A program made the translations under genes and the position numbers. DNA of 64,000 nt from Zea mays (Eukaryota > Streptophyta > Magnoliopsida > Poales > Poaceae). Position 1 is the stretch's first letter. Each line of letters begins with the position of its first letter. The notes under the pieces were generated by a model. It saw only the letters and a list, made by a program, of their open reading frames with translations. It did no database searches and was not told the DNA's origin. Of the stretch, positions 44,649 to 57,410 are shown one piece after another. Where the stretch lies: contig NC_050098.1 in NCBI RefSeq assembly GCF_902167145.1, positions 80,516,207 to 80,580,206 of the forward strand. The letters run 5' to 3'.

Positions 44649-47600
44649 CTATTTGGGATCGAGCCCGGAGCCGATCCGGATCTGCTTGGAGGCGTCGCCG
44701 CTGGGGTCGAGGGGGACGGCCTTAACCGTCTCCACTGGCTCGAAGTTGCCGGCATGACGTTTCACGTCCGGCACCTCCTTAGAGAGGCTTTCTAGGTCGG
44801 CGATGAGGGCCTCGAACTCGGCTAGGGCCTCGGCGTACTCCACGCACTCCACGTCGCATTCGAACGCGTGTTTGTACGTGGGGCCGACGGTGATGACCCC
44901 GTTGGGGCCCGGCATCTTGAGCTTCAGGTAGGTGTAGTTGGGGACGGCCATGAACTTCGCGTAGCATGGCCTTCCCAGTACCGCGTGGTAGGTTCCTCGG
45001 AACCCGACCACCTCGAATGTCAGGGTCTCCCTTCGAAAGTTGGAGGGTGTTCTGAGACAGACGGGGAGGTCGAGTTGTCCGAGGGGCTGGACGCGCTTCC
45101 CGGGAATGATCCCATGGAAGGGCGCGGCGCCTGCTCGGACGGAGGACAGATCGACACGCAGGAGCCCGAGGGTCTCGGAGTAGATGATGTTGAGGCTGCT
45201 GCCCCCGTCCATAAGGACCTTGGTGAGCCTGACGTCACCGATGACGGGGTCGACGACGAGCGGGTATTTCCCCGGGCTCGGCACGTGGTCGGGGTGGTCG
45301 GCTTGGTCGAAGGTGATGGGCTTGTCGGACCAGTCTAGGTAGACTAGCGCTGCCACCTTCACCGAGCAGACCTCCCGGCGCTCTTGCTTGCGGTGCCGAG
45401 CCGAGGCATTCGCCTCTTGCCCACCGTAGATCATGAAGTAGTCGCGGACCTCGGGGAACTCTCCTGCTTGGTGATCTTCCTTCTTGTCATCGTCGTGGGC
45501 CCTGCCACCCTCCACGGGTGGCCTAGCCCTGTGGAAGTGGCGCCGAAGCATGACGCACTTCTCAAGGGTGTGCTTTACGGGCCCCTGATGATAGGGGCAC
45601 GGCTCCTTGAGCATCTTGTCGAAGAGGTTGGCACCTCCGAGGGGTTTCCGAGGGTTCTTGTACTCGGCGGCGGCGACAAGGTCCGCGTCGGTGGCGTCGC
45701 GTTTCGCTTGCGACTTCTTCTTGCCTTTCTTCTTGGCGCCGGGCTGAGTCGACGCCTCGGGAGCATCTTCCGATGGGCGGCCCTGGGGCTGCTTGTCCTT
45801 TCGGAAGATAGCCTCGAACGCCTCCTGGCCGGAGGCGAACTTGGTGGCGATGTCCATCAGCTCGCTCGCCCTGGTGGGGGTCTTGCGACCCAACTTGCTC
45901 ACCAGGTCGCGGCAGGTGGTGCCGGCGAGGAACGCGCCGATGACATCCGAGTCGGTGATGTTGGGCAGCTCGGTGCGCTGCTTCGAGAATCGCCGGATGT
46001 AGTCCCGGAGGGACTCTCCCGGCTGCTGCCGGCAGCTTCGGAGATCCCAGGAATTCCCGGGGCGCACGTACGTGCCCTGGAAATTGCCGGCGAAAGCTTG
46101 GACTAGGTCGTCCCAGTTGGAGATCTGCCCCGGAGGCAGGTGCTCCAACCAGGCGCGAGCGGTGTCAGAGAAGAACAGGGGGAGGTTGCGGATGATGAGG
46201 TTGTCATCGTCCGTTCCACCCAGTTGGCAGGCCAGATGGTAGTCCGCGAGCCACAGTTCCGGTCTCGTCTCCCCCGAGTACTTTGTGATAGTAGTCGGGG
46301 GTCGGAACCGGGTCAGGAACGGTGCCCGTCGGATGGCCCGGCTGAAGGCTTGCGGACCGGGTGGCTCGGGCGAGGGACTCCAATCCTCCCCGCTGTCGTA
46401 GCGTCCCCCACGCCTGGGGTGGTAGCCTCGGTGCACCCTCTGGTCGAGGTGGGCCCGACGGTCGCGGTGATGGGGCTCGTTGCCGAGGCTGCCCGGGGCC
46501 GCAGGCGCGGTGTTGCGCGTGCGCCCAGTGTAGACCGAGGCTTCCCGCATGAATCGGGAAGTCGCGACATGAGGTTCCGAGGGGTACCCCTGCCTTCGGG
46601 AGGCAGAGCTCTCGGCCCGTCGGACCGCAGCGCCTTCCAGGAGATTCTTGAGCTCCCCCTAGATTCGCCGGCCCTCGGTAGTTGATGGCTCCGGCATCGC
46701 GCGGAGAAGCATCGCTGCTGCAGCCAGGTTCTGGCCGACCCCACTAGATGCGGGTGGTGGCCTGACCCTGACGTCGTCGGCGACGCGGCGCTGGAAGCCC
46801 TGGGGCAGATGACGTATTTCTCCAGCCGGGGGTTGGCCCGCCCATGCCTGCCCGACGTCCCGGCGGATCGGCTCAAGCGCTCCTGCCCCCTCGTCGAGCC
46901 TGGCCTGCACCCCACGGATTTGCTTGAGCTGTGGGTCGTGGCCCCCCGCCTGAACGGGGACCACAGCTAGCTCCCGTGGGATGTCAACGCGGGGCGTCGG
47001 CCTAGGGAGGTCACCGTCCTCCGGCATGCCGAGATGATTGCCTTCGGAGGGACCCCCTAGATCGACGTGGAAACATTCGCGGCTTGGGCCGCAGTCCTCG
47101 TCGCCGAGGCTGCGGCTTCCGTCGGAACAGTCGGAGAGGCAGTAGTCACATGAGGTCATGAAGTCCCGCATGGCACTGGGGTTGCCAAGTCCAGAGAAAT
47201 CCCAACAGATGCTGGGGTCGTCGTCTTCCTCGGACCCAGAGGGCCCGTAGGTCGAGACGCCCGTCAGCCGGTCCCAAGGCGACCGCATGCGAAACCCAGA
47301 GGGTTTGGACTCGCCTCTACGAGAGCGCCCGCCAAAGCGAGGTCGCTAGGCGGGTTGAGGCTGAATCCAAATGACGTGGGATGGGAGTCGGTCGGTACCT
47401 CTTGGTCGACGAGCGGCGATAAAGTCATGTCGGGGACTGACTGCACCGTCGTCTCGGGTACGAGGGTGACATCCAGCAAGCTTTTCGCGAGCGCGCTGGC
47501 GTCGTCCGCTTGCTCGGGATTGGCGTGTTGCGAGGAGACGGCGCTCGTCTTTGCCTCAAGCGCGAAATCGATACCCGGCGCGCCCCCCGTTGGGGTGCCG

Positions 47601-47775
47601 GCGCTGTCGACTCGCTCGACAGCCGACAAAGCGTTGCCTCCTGCTTGGCCTTGGTTGCCCTGCCTTCCCCTCCGTCGGCGGGGAAGAAGGCGGGACGAGC
47701 TCGAAGGTTGTTCTTCCACCACGCGGGGAAGACGTCGTCGATTCCGCCGTCGGCGGGCGGGCTGTCGGTCGCCAT
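44649..47775 (-). pseudogene. Element F gag and protease
   Basis: The likely start is the ATG at 47773-47775 (MATDSPPADGG). The retrotransposon gag domain lies at about 45900-46320 (ARAWLEHLPPGQISNWDDL, LRDYIRRFSKQRTELPNI). The protease is at about 45000-45330 (VLMDGGSSLNII, with DGG where most have DTG or DSG). Lesions: frame changes near 47715 and 47290, TAG at 46659 and TAG at 44649 separating it from pol. It was originally one gag-pol frame. Confidence 0.85.
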
Positions 47776-47956
47776 TGTCGTTGTCGCGCGGCAGTGGAAG
47801 GAGTATCATGTTGTAGCTGCTGTCAAGGGACATGAACTCAAGACTCCCGAAACGGAGCACCGTCCTGGGTTGGAGAGGTTGCTGGAGACTGCCCATCTGG
47901 AGCTTGACGGGAAGCTGTTCGTCAACACGTAGCAGGCCCCTACCTGGCGCGCCAAC
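47776..47956 (-). promoter_or_regulatory. Element F leader and primer-binding site
   Basis: The PBS is directly inside the 5' LTR (minus strand TTGGCGCGCCAGGTAGG at 47939-47955). The tRNA is not assigned. A short leader to the gag ATG follows. Confidence 0.75.
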
Positions 47957-49465
47957 TGTCGGCGTTTCGAGACCGGGGGGTCCCTGGGCCGACGAGTGAA
48001 TGTCGCCGCGTGCCCCAGCCCAGATGGGTCGAGTGCGAGGGCGAGCGCGAAGGGGGGAGAGCGAGGCGGCCGGAGACCGGCGTGAGAGAGGTGGGAATCC
48101 CGCGGCCTTCGTGTTCGTCCCGCGCTCAGGTCGGGTGCGCTTGCAGTAGGGGGTTACAAGCATCCACGCGGGAGAGGGAGCGAGCGGCTCCAAGCGAGCG
48201 CCTGTCTCGTCCTCGTCCCCGCGCGGCCAACCCTCCCTAAGAGGGCCCTGGTCCTTCCTTTTATAGGCGTAAGGAGAGGATCCAGGTGTACAATGGGAGG
48301 CGTAGCAGAGTGCTACGTGTCTAGCGGAGGAGAGCTAGCGCCCTAAGTACATGCCGTTGTGGCAGCCGGAGAGATTTTGGCACCCAGCTGGTGTGATGTC
48401 GTGGCCATCGGAGGAGCGATGGAGCCTGGCGGAGGGACAGCTGTCGGAGCGGTTGAGTCCTTGCTGACGTCCTCTTGCTTCCGTAAGGGGGCTGAGAGCC
48501 GCCGTCGTCACAGAGTACGCGGGGCGCCATCATTGCCTATCTGGCGGTGCTAGCCAGATGGGACGCCGGTCTTGTTCCCTGCGGCCCGAGTTAGCTCAGG
48601 GTAGGGTGATGATGGCGCCTCCTGTTGACGTGGCTGGCCTGCGCCCTAGGCTGGGCGATGTGGAAGCTCCTCCGAAGCCGAGGTCAAGTCTGTCTTCCGC
48701 GGCCGAGGTCGAGTTCGAGCCCTGGGTCGGGCGGAGCGGAGTTCGTCGTCTTCTGGGGCTGAGCCCGAGTTCGAGCCCTGGTCGGGTGGAGCGGAGTTCG
48801 CCGTCTTCCGGGACTTAGCCCGAGTCCGAGCCCTGGGTCGGGCGGAGCGGAGTTCGTCGTCTTCTGGGGCTGAGCCTGAGTCCGAGCCCTGGGTCGGGCG
48901 GAGCGGAGTTCGTCGTCTTCCGGGACTTAGCCCGAGTCCGAGCCCTGGGTCGGGCGGAGCGGAGCTTCCTATGGCGTCTTTGGCCGGGCCTGACTGCCTG
49001 TCAGTCTCACTCTGTCAAGTGGCACCGCAGTCGGAGTGGCGCAGGCGGCGCTGTCCTTCTGTCAGGCCGGTCAGTGGAGCGGTGAAGTGACGGCGGTCAC
49101 TTCGGCTCTGCCGGCTGGGGGGCGCGCGTCAGGATAAAGGTGTCAGGCCACCTTTGCATTAAATGCTCCTGCGATTTGGTCGGTTGGTGCGGCGATTTGG
49201 TCAGGGTTGCTTCTTAGCGAAGGCAGGGCCTCGGGCAAGCCGGAAATATGTTCGCCGTTGGAGGGGGGCCTCGGGCGAGACGGAAATCCTCCGGGGTCGG
49301 CTGCCCTTGTCCGAGGCTAGGCTCGGGCGAGGCGTGATCGAGTCGCTCGAATGGACTAATCCCTGACTTAGTCGCGCCCATCAGGCCTTTGCAGCTTTAT
49401 GCTGATGGGGGTTATGAGCTGAGAATTAGGAGCCTTGAGGGTACCCCTAATTATGGTCCCCGACA
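47957..49465 (-). repeat. Element F 5' LTR (1509 bp)
   Basis: Matches the 3' LTR. TATA on the minus strand at about 48257-48267. The U3 repeats at about 48715-48965 number five instead of six, which accounts for 56 of the 57 bp length difference. Confidence 0.95.
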
Positions 49466-49470
49466 ACTGG

Positions 49471-50167
49471 GATAAGCACCTCTCCTTGGCAGAGTTTGCT
49501 TATAACAACAGTTATCAATCCAGCCTAAGGATGGCACCTTTCGAAGCTCTTTATGGAAGAAGGTGTAGGACACCACTCAATTGGTCTCAACCTGGAGAAA
49601 GAGGAGTTTTCGTACCTGACTTAGTGACTGAAGCCGAAAGGAAGGTCAAACTAATCAGGAAAAATCTAGAAGCTGCTTAGGCCAGGCAGAATAGTTACCA
49701 TGATAAAAGAAGGAAACCTCTCCAGTTCAAGGTGGGAGATTTCTTGTATCTCAAGGTATCACCCCACCAAGGGAGTGCAGAGGTTTGGAATCAAAGGCAA
49801 GCTAGCCCCTCGCTACATTGGACCTTATGAGATCATAGAAGCCTGTGGACCCGTGGCATATAAGCTGAAGTTACCTTCAAAAATGTCTGCCATTCACAGT
49901 GTGTTCCATGTATCTCAGCTGAAGAAGTGTGTTTGATTGCCGACCAAAATCATAGCAGAGCCAGAATTGGAGATAGAACCAGATCTATCATACCAAGAGT
50001 ATCCTTCCAAGATTCTGGATTGCAAAGAAAGATCAACTCGGGCTAAATCGATCAAGATGTACAAGGTCAAGTGGAGTAATCACTCAGAGGAAGAAGCTAC
50101 TTGGGAAACTGAGGAATTCTTGAGATCAAACTTCCCCGATTGCCTACCAAAGGAAACTGGTACGTAA
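49471..50167 (+). pseudogene. Element E copy 3: integrase to chromodomain right of F
   Basis: Continues the frame broken at 35951 (WDKHLSLAEFAYNN). It covers [24 protein letters not shown] and EEATWETEEFLRS. A TAG at about 49678 (CAG in copy 2), a frame change near 49760 and a TGA at 49933 (CGA in copy 2) break it. Confidence 0.9.
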
Positions 50168-50418
50168 TCACACCCAACCCCTCCTCCTGCCCTTCGAATC
50201 TAAATTTCAAAGATATGATCTTAAATCAGAATGAAGTAATCATGAAACAAAATTTAAAAAGGACTTCCTTCTGAAGTTGCAAAGAGAATGACAATCGAAA
50301 AGCAGTTTGCCCTAATAATAACAATAAGCACCCACTTCCTATAAGTCTCACCCTTCGCTTCACACCAGGAGGACTCTGACCCGAATCTCGGGACGAGATT
50401 CCTTTAAGGGGGGAAGGC
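50168..50418 (+). promoter_or_regulatory. Element E copy 3 3' untranslated region, palindrome and PPT
   Basis: Palindrome AATCTCGGGACGAGATT at about 50385-50401, then TTTAAGGGGGGAAGGC up to the LTR start at 50419. Same arrangement as in copies 1 and 2 and in B. Confidence 0.85.
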
Positions 50419-53400
50419 TGTGACACCCCAGTGTCACCTAGGGTTTCTCTCAAGTGCTAACCCAAGAACCATCATCCTATGTGAACCAAAAATTGGGCAT
50501 GAACATCAAATGGACTTAAGAATAAAGAATCCACTAAGCTTATACTTAAAAGTATCATGTTCAAAACAAATGGGTTTTTCAAAAAGGCAAAATGTGCAAC
50601 CCCATAAAAAACCCTAATTGAGCCCTATAAACAAAATTCAAGAGAAAGGGAAAAAGAGTATGAAAAATTTAGAATCATGGCTTGGGCTAATTATAAACAT
50701 TAAAGTATACTAAATAAGCAACAACAAAGATTATGGAAGCTTGGCCAAAACAATTTAAATAAAACTCTAAACAAGCCTCTCAAGTGGGATTTCATTAGGG
50801 AATTCTGAAATTCAGAATTCTGAATTTCAGACCTTGAGCCAAAGATCAAGCGTGTTCACCTTGATCCCTAACTCAAATCCTAATGGCCCCATTGACAAAA
50901 ACGTGCATAACTAACCTCTCTGTCTTGTGCCAGAAGATGGCATCGGGACGCGTGCCATGGACACGTCAAACCCGAGATCTTCTCCCAGTGTGCGGCAGTG
51001 AGACAAACAAGATTTCTCCCCTCTCTATCTCTTAATCCAGTCAGCCAAACCTGCTAGCCTCCACACACAAACGACAAAGGAACCTGAGAGGAAGAGATCC
51101 CTCAACGGGATCATGGCCATAATCTCAAAGATTTGGGGCCAATCCACGCTTGAACTCGACCTCTCTCTGCGCTGCCTCGTGCTCGATGCTGTGCCAGACG
51201 CCAGAGCGCGCACTGGCGTTCACCACGCACGCCCTGAGCGCTTGTCAGAGCCCCGCCCTCGGCCGTGCTCGCATGCGCCTATAAAGCCTCCCCGGGCGCG
51301 CCTCACTTCGCCCCGCGCTCACCACCACCGGCCAGACACCCCTCTTTAGCTCCAGCGAGCTCCTTCCCGCCCGCCATTGCCGCCAGAGCATCGGCCACCG
51401 TGGCCAGCCCACTCCAGTCACCCCAAGTCGCGCCAGTGCTTCGGTTAGCTCCGCCATTGGCCCGTGAAGCTTTCCAAGCCCTCGGACCTGGCAGAACTTC
51501 ACCGGAAGGCAAAGATCGACCTCACCGAACTTCGGTCGCCCGCCTGCGCGCGTAGATTGGGCACTCTGGTGAGCCATTCTTCAATTCCTCGCGCACACTC
51601 CTTCCTTGATCTCTGGTGAAGCTCTCTGACCCGTTGGATTGGTCAATTGCGCCCTGGATAGGCCGGACTCGTCGCCGCCGACGAGCTCCCCCGCCTGCGC
51701 ACGCGGACCGGCCGACTCCGACCATCCCCGACGGCGACCCGCACATCGCCGTGACCCTCAGGACCTCCCTAACACCCTCGGCCACCTCACCGGAGCAATC
51801 TCGCCGCCGGTAAGCCCCTCCGCCCTTTCTTCCGCCGCGTGTACTGTTTAATTTGGGGGAAGGACCTCGGGTTAGGATTAGAAGAATCCCGGGGGGTTTC
51901 TGAGATGTCAGTGACTCAACTGAATAGTAGCCCAGGGACAAGTCTGTAAGGAAAACTTAAAACACCCGCCAGGGACCGCGTTGCAAAATAGTTTTCCATT
52001 TAATCATTTCTGTTTAATCTTTTTAATAAACAGAGAACTTAGAAAATTCATAACTTGATGAATACTTATCCAAAAGTCGTCAAACCAATTTTGCTAAATT
52101 CTAAATATTATGAACTATCTACTAAAAATACTGAACCCTATGCTTTCTGTTCTAATTTTTAGAGTTTAAAATTTAATACAGAAACTGACCAAACCTTGTT
52201 TAATTAAGGAAAATTAGTTATGCTTCTGTGCTGAACCTAAGAAAATTTGTAGATGTTCAAACACCATTTAAACACTGTTTAAAAATAGTGAGAACCCCAG
52301 TATTTAAAAATTTAGTGTAGATATTCATTAAAAGCCATTTCTGCCCAAACCTTAGGAAAATCATAAAGGCCTTAGAAATTAATGACCAATGGATGAAATT
52401 ATTTTTCCTAGTTTGCTTAAGTAACAAAGAACCTAGGAAAAATAAAGGAACCTCTAGTTCAGATCAGACTTAAAGTGAAATATTTTATTTAGCATTATTC
52501 CAACTAAAAATCAATTATTAGAATTACAAAACCAGACCCAAAATTGATAATAAAAATCCAGTGGACTTGTAACCACCAAAACCCCACTACAAAAATAATG
52601 GAAATCCAAACCCATCATTTTAAGTAGGGTAAATAAATATAATATGATAATGAGTCATATTCCAAGTAAATCATGAATAACCCATAATAATGCAATAATG
52701 GGCAAATAAAATTTTGCTAGATCAATAATGAGATAGGCCACCAGAGAAAAATACAAACCCATTGGAAAGATGCAAAATAACACCTATTGCCAATATTTTA
52801 TAAGAAAGGCCATTTAATCCAATTAATGCATACTACCCCTTCCCTTAAGCAAAAAGATGCCAAACTTCAGAATGATTGCTCTTGCGCAAAATAGAAGCTA
52901 GGAAAAATCAGAAATCTGTTGTTTGATATTTTTCAAATATAGTGGTAGTAGAAGGCACCCCTTTGGCTAGAAACTTTAGAAAATCCTAGTAAAATAAATA
53001 ATAAGTATTAATGGCTAGAAATTTATACCAAGTCATGTTATAGCATCTAAATGCCAGAAAAAATAAGTCCTAGGGAATTACCTACTATTAAGTGATAGTT
53101 GTAGTTCAAATCACCCCTTCTACCCTATAAATTGGTAATTTTGTCCAGGGAGAACTATTCACTTTTTGAACCCCAATTTTTGAGACAGAGAATTATACAC
53201 CAGAAATAAGCCACTGTAATTTTTACAGAATTTTTGGAAATTTATTAAGGTGACTTGTAATTCAAACCCACTCCAAAAACTTAAAGAAAATAAAGAAAAA
53301 GAAAGGAGAAATAAACCTCACTCCAATAAGCCCAACTTGAATTCTTGGAAATCCTCTCTAAGGCTTTAAAAAGAATTCAGTGGAACCCCAAAAATAAACC

Positions 53401-55096
53401 TACCACTTAACTTAGCTAAGGTTGATCCAATTTACCAAGTATACCACCCAAAAGTCTCGTATAAGCAAGACTTAGCTCTATCTAACTCAAGTAGATCATA
53501 CACCATCAAAAGTTTAAATTACTAAAGCACATATAATATCGTGCATATATCTTACACATTGCATTCATTAGATTGTAATCTCGCCGACGGAGAGTACGTG
53601 CTCATCCCCGAGCAAGGAACTGTCCAAGAGGAGGACCAGGAGCAAGCTCCCGAGGCTGCTGTCGAGGATCTCCCCGCATCCCCAGCTATTGAAGGCAAGC
53701 CCCGGTTTATATGCATAACCGTATTATTATATGCTACTTTACTACACTTAATGCTTGTAGGATTGTAATGTGCACTTAAGTGTAGGAGTTGCTTGAAACC
53801 TCTAGTTGCATGAACTTAGGATTCCTTTTTGAGATGAATACTAGTATGCTAGGTCGAGTAGCTGCTTGCTAATCAGGATCTCGGTAGAAGTCGAGTGATT
53901 TTTCTAGCACTCGCGCGAGGTCAGGAATTGATTGTATTCATCTTGATAACGGGATCTATGTTTAGTCTATGGACTTGGATCCAGGGAGGATGCCTTAACC
54001 ATGAGACGGGAAAAAGGAATTAAGGATTAATGTGTGGATACCTGAGTCAAGCTTTTGAACGTACTAAGCACATGTCGGGAAAAATGGTAACCGGTAAACC
54101 TAGTACCTGAGTGAAGCCGGGCGCGGACTTTATCCCTCATGCGACCTAAGACTGGGTCTCCCATGCCAGCTATGGTGGGTACAAGTGCGGTCACTGCACG
54201 GCGGCAGCCGGGGTCAGTGGAGCATTGTATGCCAAGGCGGTGAGGCCTGGACGCGAATGGGGAATCGATGGGGACGGTTGACATGTGTGGGGTCAGAGTA
54301 CCCTGACATGTCGTGTGTTTAGGTTTACCTTGCAAGGATAAAACTCGATTCGAATCGTTTGCTTCTCGCAGCTAATGAGACTGCTTGACCCCTTGTACTA
54401 CATCGAGTAAGAAGTGAAACGAGGTTACATGAGACAATTTGTTGATTGAACTAAATGCTTGTCACCATGTATGCTTAGAAGGAGCAAACCTAGCTAAGAT
54501 AATGATGCTAGAATTTGAAAAGCTAAAAAAATTAAAAACAGCTAGTGCTTTTGGCAAACCAAACCCCTCAGCCAAACAACTGCATAGTCTAAAGGTAGAG
54601 GAGTAGTTTCCTCACACCGGGTAAGTCTAGCTGAGTATTAGTATACTCAGCCTTGCTTGTGGCATAATTTTTGCAGGTTCGATTCAGGATATGGTTGATG
54701 GTGTGACTTGGCCTACCACCCTGCCACCGGGTTGGACAGTCGAGTGGGATGCTGCTCCGGCAGGAGAGGAGCACGAGGAGTAGTGGGCTAGGCCTTGCCC
54801 ATTTCCTCGATACCGACAACATCGATTATCCGCTGCATTTTATTTCGTGAACTCTTATTTGCTACTCGAAAAACTCTGATCTATGTAATAATTCAGCACT
54901 TAATTTGAGGTTTCCTGTTTTATTGTATTTCTTCTGTGACTCACCTTCGAGTGAGATTGTGGAATTTGATCCTGGTTGAGTGGCTCTATCAGACTAGATC
55001 TGAGGGACTGACGGGTTATTCCGATTTAAGTGTGTTATAGCCCCTGAGGCGTGACTTAGGCACTTAAGCTGGAATAATTCGGGTGGTTCCGCCACA
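50419..55096 (+). repeat. Element E full 3' LTR (4678 bp)
   Basis: TGTGACACCCCAGTGTCAC at the start and GGTGGTTCCGCCACA at the end. TATA box CCTATAAAG at 51278-51286, again about 860 bp from the LTR start. The transcribed part is therefore about 3.8 kb, with a GC-rich beginning (51150-51850) and a long AT-rich body (51950-53550). It shares several blocks with B's LTR (for example at 53545-53720 and 54120-54370, in opposite window orientation) but is clearly a different family. Confidence 0.9.
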
Positions 55097-56979
55097 CAGC
55101 CTCTGAAGGATATCATGAGAAACAGAGAAGCTACTGGAAGAATTGGAAAGTGGGCTGCGGAACTCAACGAATTCAGCATTGATTATGTGCATAGATCCTC
55201 AATTTAGTTCTAGGCGTTAGCAGACTTCATCACTGACTGGACGCCAGGGGCTCAGGAAGAAGAAGCAAATAAAGATGCCGAAACTTGGACAGTGTTTTGC
55301 GATGGTTCCTGGGGAACCTTCGGGGCAGGTGCGGCTGCTGTCTTAGTTGCACCTTCCAAAGTCAGAACGTGCTATGCAATAAAGCTTGATTTCAGTTGCA
55401 CAAATAATATTGCTGAATACGAAGCTTTGCTTTTGGGGCTTCAGAAGTTAAAGGCAATGGGGATAAAAAGGGCGGTCCTTAAAACCGATTCCTAAGTTAT
55501 TTCTGGTCATGTTGATAAGAGTTGCAGGGCAAGAGACCAGAAGCTTGAGAAATATCTAGATACAGTTCGAAGGTTGGCAACTTCTTTCGAAGGTTTTTCT
55601 GTCAAGAATATTCCAAGAGGTGAAAATGAGCATGCAGATTTGCTAGCCAAATCGGCGGCTCAGGGGATCCCTTTATCTTCGGAAGTATTTTTTGAAACAA
55701 TAAAAGCACCTTCAGTTGAACTCATGGAGAGAGCAGTACTTACTATTTCTCCAGTACACAGTGAGGATTGGAGGACTGAAATCATATCTTTCCTCCAAGG
55801 CAATTGTCTTTCAAGTGACGAAGCTTATAACAAGAGAATGGAGGTAAGGACAAGACCATATGTGATAATAGAAGGGGAATTGTATAAACATGGAGTCTGT
55901 TCCCCACTCCTCAAGTGTTTATCAAGAGCTGAAGGTATTGAATTAATGAAAGAGATACACACAGGTCTGTGTGCATCTCACATTGGGTCTAGGCCCTTGC
56001 TGGGAAAAGTTTTTCGACAAGGATTTTACTGGCCGAATGCAGCTTCGGATGCAGCAGAGCTAGTCCAAAAATGTGAAGGCTGTCAAAAATGTGCAAGAGA
56101 CCAGAAGCAACCTTCATCTCTCACTCAATTAATACAGCCCACTTGGTCGTTGCAAAGATGGGGCCTCGATTTGCTAGGTCCACTTCCACCAGCACAAGGC
56201 AATTTAAAATATGTTGTGGTGGCGGTAGAATATTTTTCCAAGTGGGTTGAGGCGAAGCCTTTGGCCACAATAACTTCGGTCACAGTCCAAAAATTCTTCT
56301 AGCAAAACATTGTTTGTCGCTTCGGCATGCCGAAGGCTATCACTGTAGACAATGGAACACAATTTGATGTCGAAGCTTTCAAGGATTTCTGTGATCAGAT
56401 TGGCACGAAGATTCATTTTGCATCAGTCAGACATCCAGAGTCAAATGAACTTGTCGAAAGAGCAAATGACATTATAATGATGGGAACAATGAAGTTAATC
56501 TTCAATCAGCCCAGAGGAAAGTGGCCAGATGAGTTGATTAAAGTGGTGTGGAGCCACAACACAACAATATCAAGGTCTACAGGTTTTACACCATTCATGT
56601 TATTGTTTGGTGATGAAGCTATAACCCCAGAAGAAGCTAAGGCAGGGTCAATTAGAACAGTAGCTTCGGCAGAGGACGAAGCCGATTATTCTGTGGCAAA
56701 AGATGCCATAGAAGGGACCAGACTTCAGGCTGTGGAGAATATTAATAAATATCAAGCCGAAACAATAAAATGGCGCGACAGAAAAGTCCGACTGAAAAAT
56801 ATCAAGCCAGGGCATTTGGTGCTAATCCGGACACAGTAGGCAAATTACAGCTGAAGTGGGAAGGACCTTTTTTGGTAGTATCTTCGTCAAGGCTAGGTTC
56901 TTACAGATTAAAGGATATGGATGGCAATGACATTCCTAGATCTTGGAACGCGGATGAGCTTCGACGGTATTATGTATAG
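55097..56979 (+). pseudogene. Element C RNase H and integrase (3' part of pol)
   Basis: Resumes C's pol at PLKDIMRNREA after the D/E insertions; 211 bp present in D (25207-25417) are missing here. RNase H with FCDGSWGTFG and NNIAEYEALLLGL, zinc-binding region CEGCQKCARDQ, and integrase with WGLDLLGPL, VDNGTQF and ESNELVERAN. TAG at 55205, 55211 and 56300, TAA at about 55494, and a small deletion with frame change near 56825. The stop at 56300 (FF*QNIVCRF) is at the same codon as in D. Confidence 0.9.
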
Positions 56980-57290
56980 ATTGATGTAATCTTTTTCATT
57001 TTTCTATGGCACCCTTTTCCTTTCCAAAAGGGGAGAAATGTTTTTAATAGGGCCATAGTTTGTAATTTTTTATTTTTTATTCAGCTCCATGAGAGCAATA
57101 TACCCCAAAATATGTAAATGTAAAATCTGAGCATGCACCATCGAGTGCAGAGAAAAAGAAAAAATAGGGAGAAGCTCGAAAGTCGTCCCTAAGGGGATGC
57201 AGAGCATGACGAAGCTACAAAAAGCCGTTCCTAAGGGAGCGCAGCGTAAGGTTTCTGCTCAAAAGTCGTTCCTAAGGGAATGCAGAGCCA
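56980..57290 (+). other. Element C sequence between pol and tandem repeats
   Basis: Non-coding, alignable to D 27320-27514. It includes three spaced GTTCCTAAGGG(A/G)-type blocks at about 57185-57285 that look like older, degenerate repeat units. Confidence 0.6.
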
Positions 57291-57410
57291 AATACCGCCG
57301 AAATATAAGGCGAAGCGCGAAAAGTCAACGCGAATACCGCCGAAATATAAGGCGAAGCACGAAAAGTCAACGCGAATACCGCCGAAATAGAAGGTGAAGA
57401 AGTTCAAAAG
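57291..57410 (+). repeat. Tandem repeat downstream of pol in element C, 42-bp period
   Basis: Units start at 57291, 57333 and 57375, with AATACCGCCGAAATATAAGG followed by CGAAGC.CGAAAAGTCAACGCG. Homologous blocks occur in D's 64-bp unit, so the array has been re-amplified differently in each lineage. Confidence 0.88.

Larger units (their letters stand above)
35952..49465 (-). mobile_element. Element F: complete Tat-clade (RIRE2-like) GC-rich retrotransposon
   Basis: 13.5 kb flanked by an exact 5-bp duplication ACTGG (35947-35951 and 49466-49470). Minus orientation: 5' LTR 47957-49465, PBS from 47956 downward, gag 44649-47775, pol 41338-44642, a 3.8-kb region with an antisense ORF, PPT next to 37518, 3' LTR 35952-37517. 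The LTRs differ by about 25 substitutions by eye outside their repeats (under 2 %), so F is younger than C. It is very GC-rich compared with all other elements here. Confidence 0.95.
31674..55096 (+). mobile_element. Element E: Tekay/Del-type retrotransposon remnant, 5' part deleted and 3' part tandemly triplicated
   Basis: Only the integrase/chromodomain end, PPT and LTR remain. These are present as three head-to-tail copies of a 2069-bp unit: copy 1 31674-33616 (5'-truncated), copy 2 33617-35685, copy 3 35686-51272. Copy 3 continues into a full 3' LTR ending at 55096. The LTR family is related to B's but distinct (TGTGACACCCC start). A solo LTR sits in copy 1 and element F in copy 3. After 55096 element C's pol resumes; E's left target site was lost in the deletion with D. 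Confidence 0.9.

Noticed and set aside
49163..49366. Short plus-strand frame repeated in F's two LTRs (also 37215-37418)
   Set aside because: Conserved only because the LTRs are near-identical copies.
54589..54822. Short minus-strand frame at the end of E's LTR as a gene
   Set aside because: Lies in the LTR leader with the mini-intron and palindrome; no homologous frame in B.
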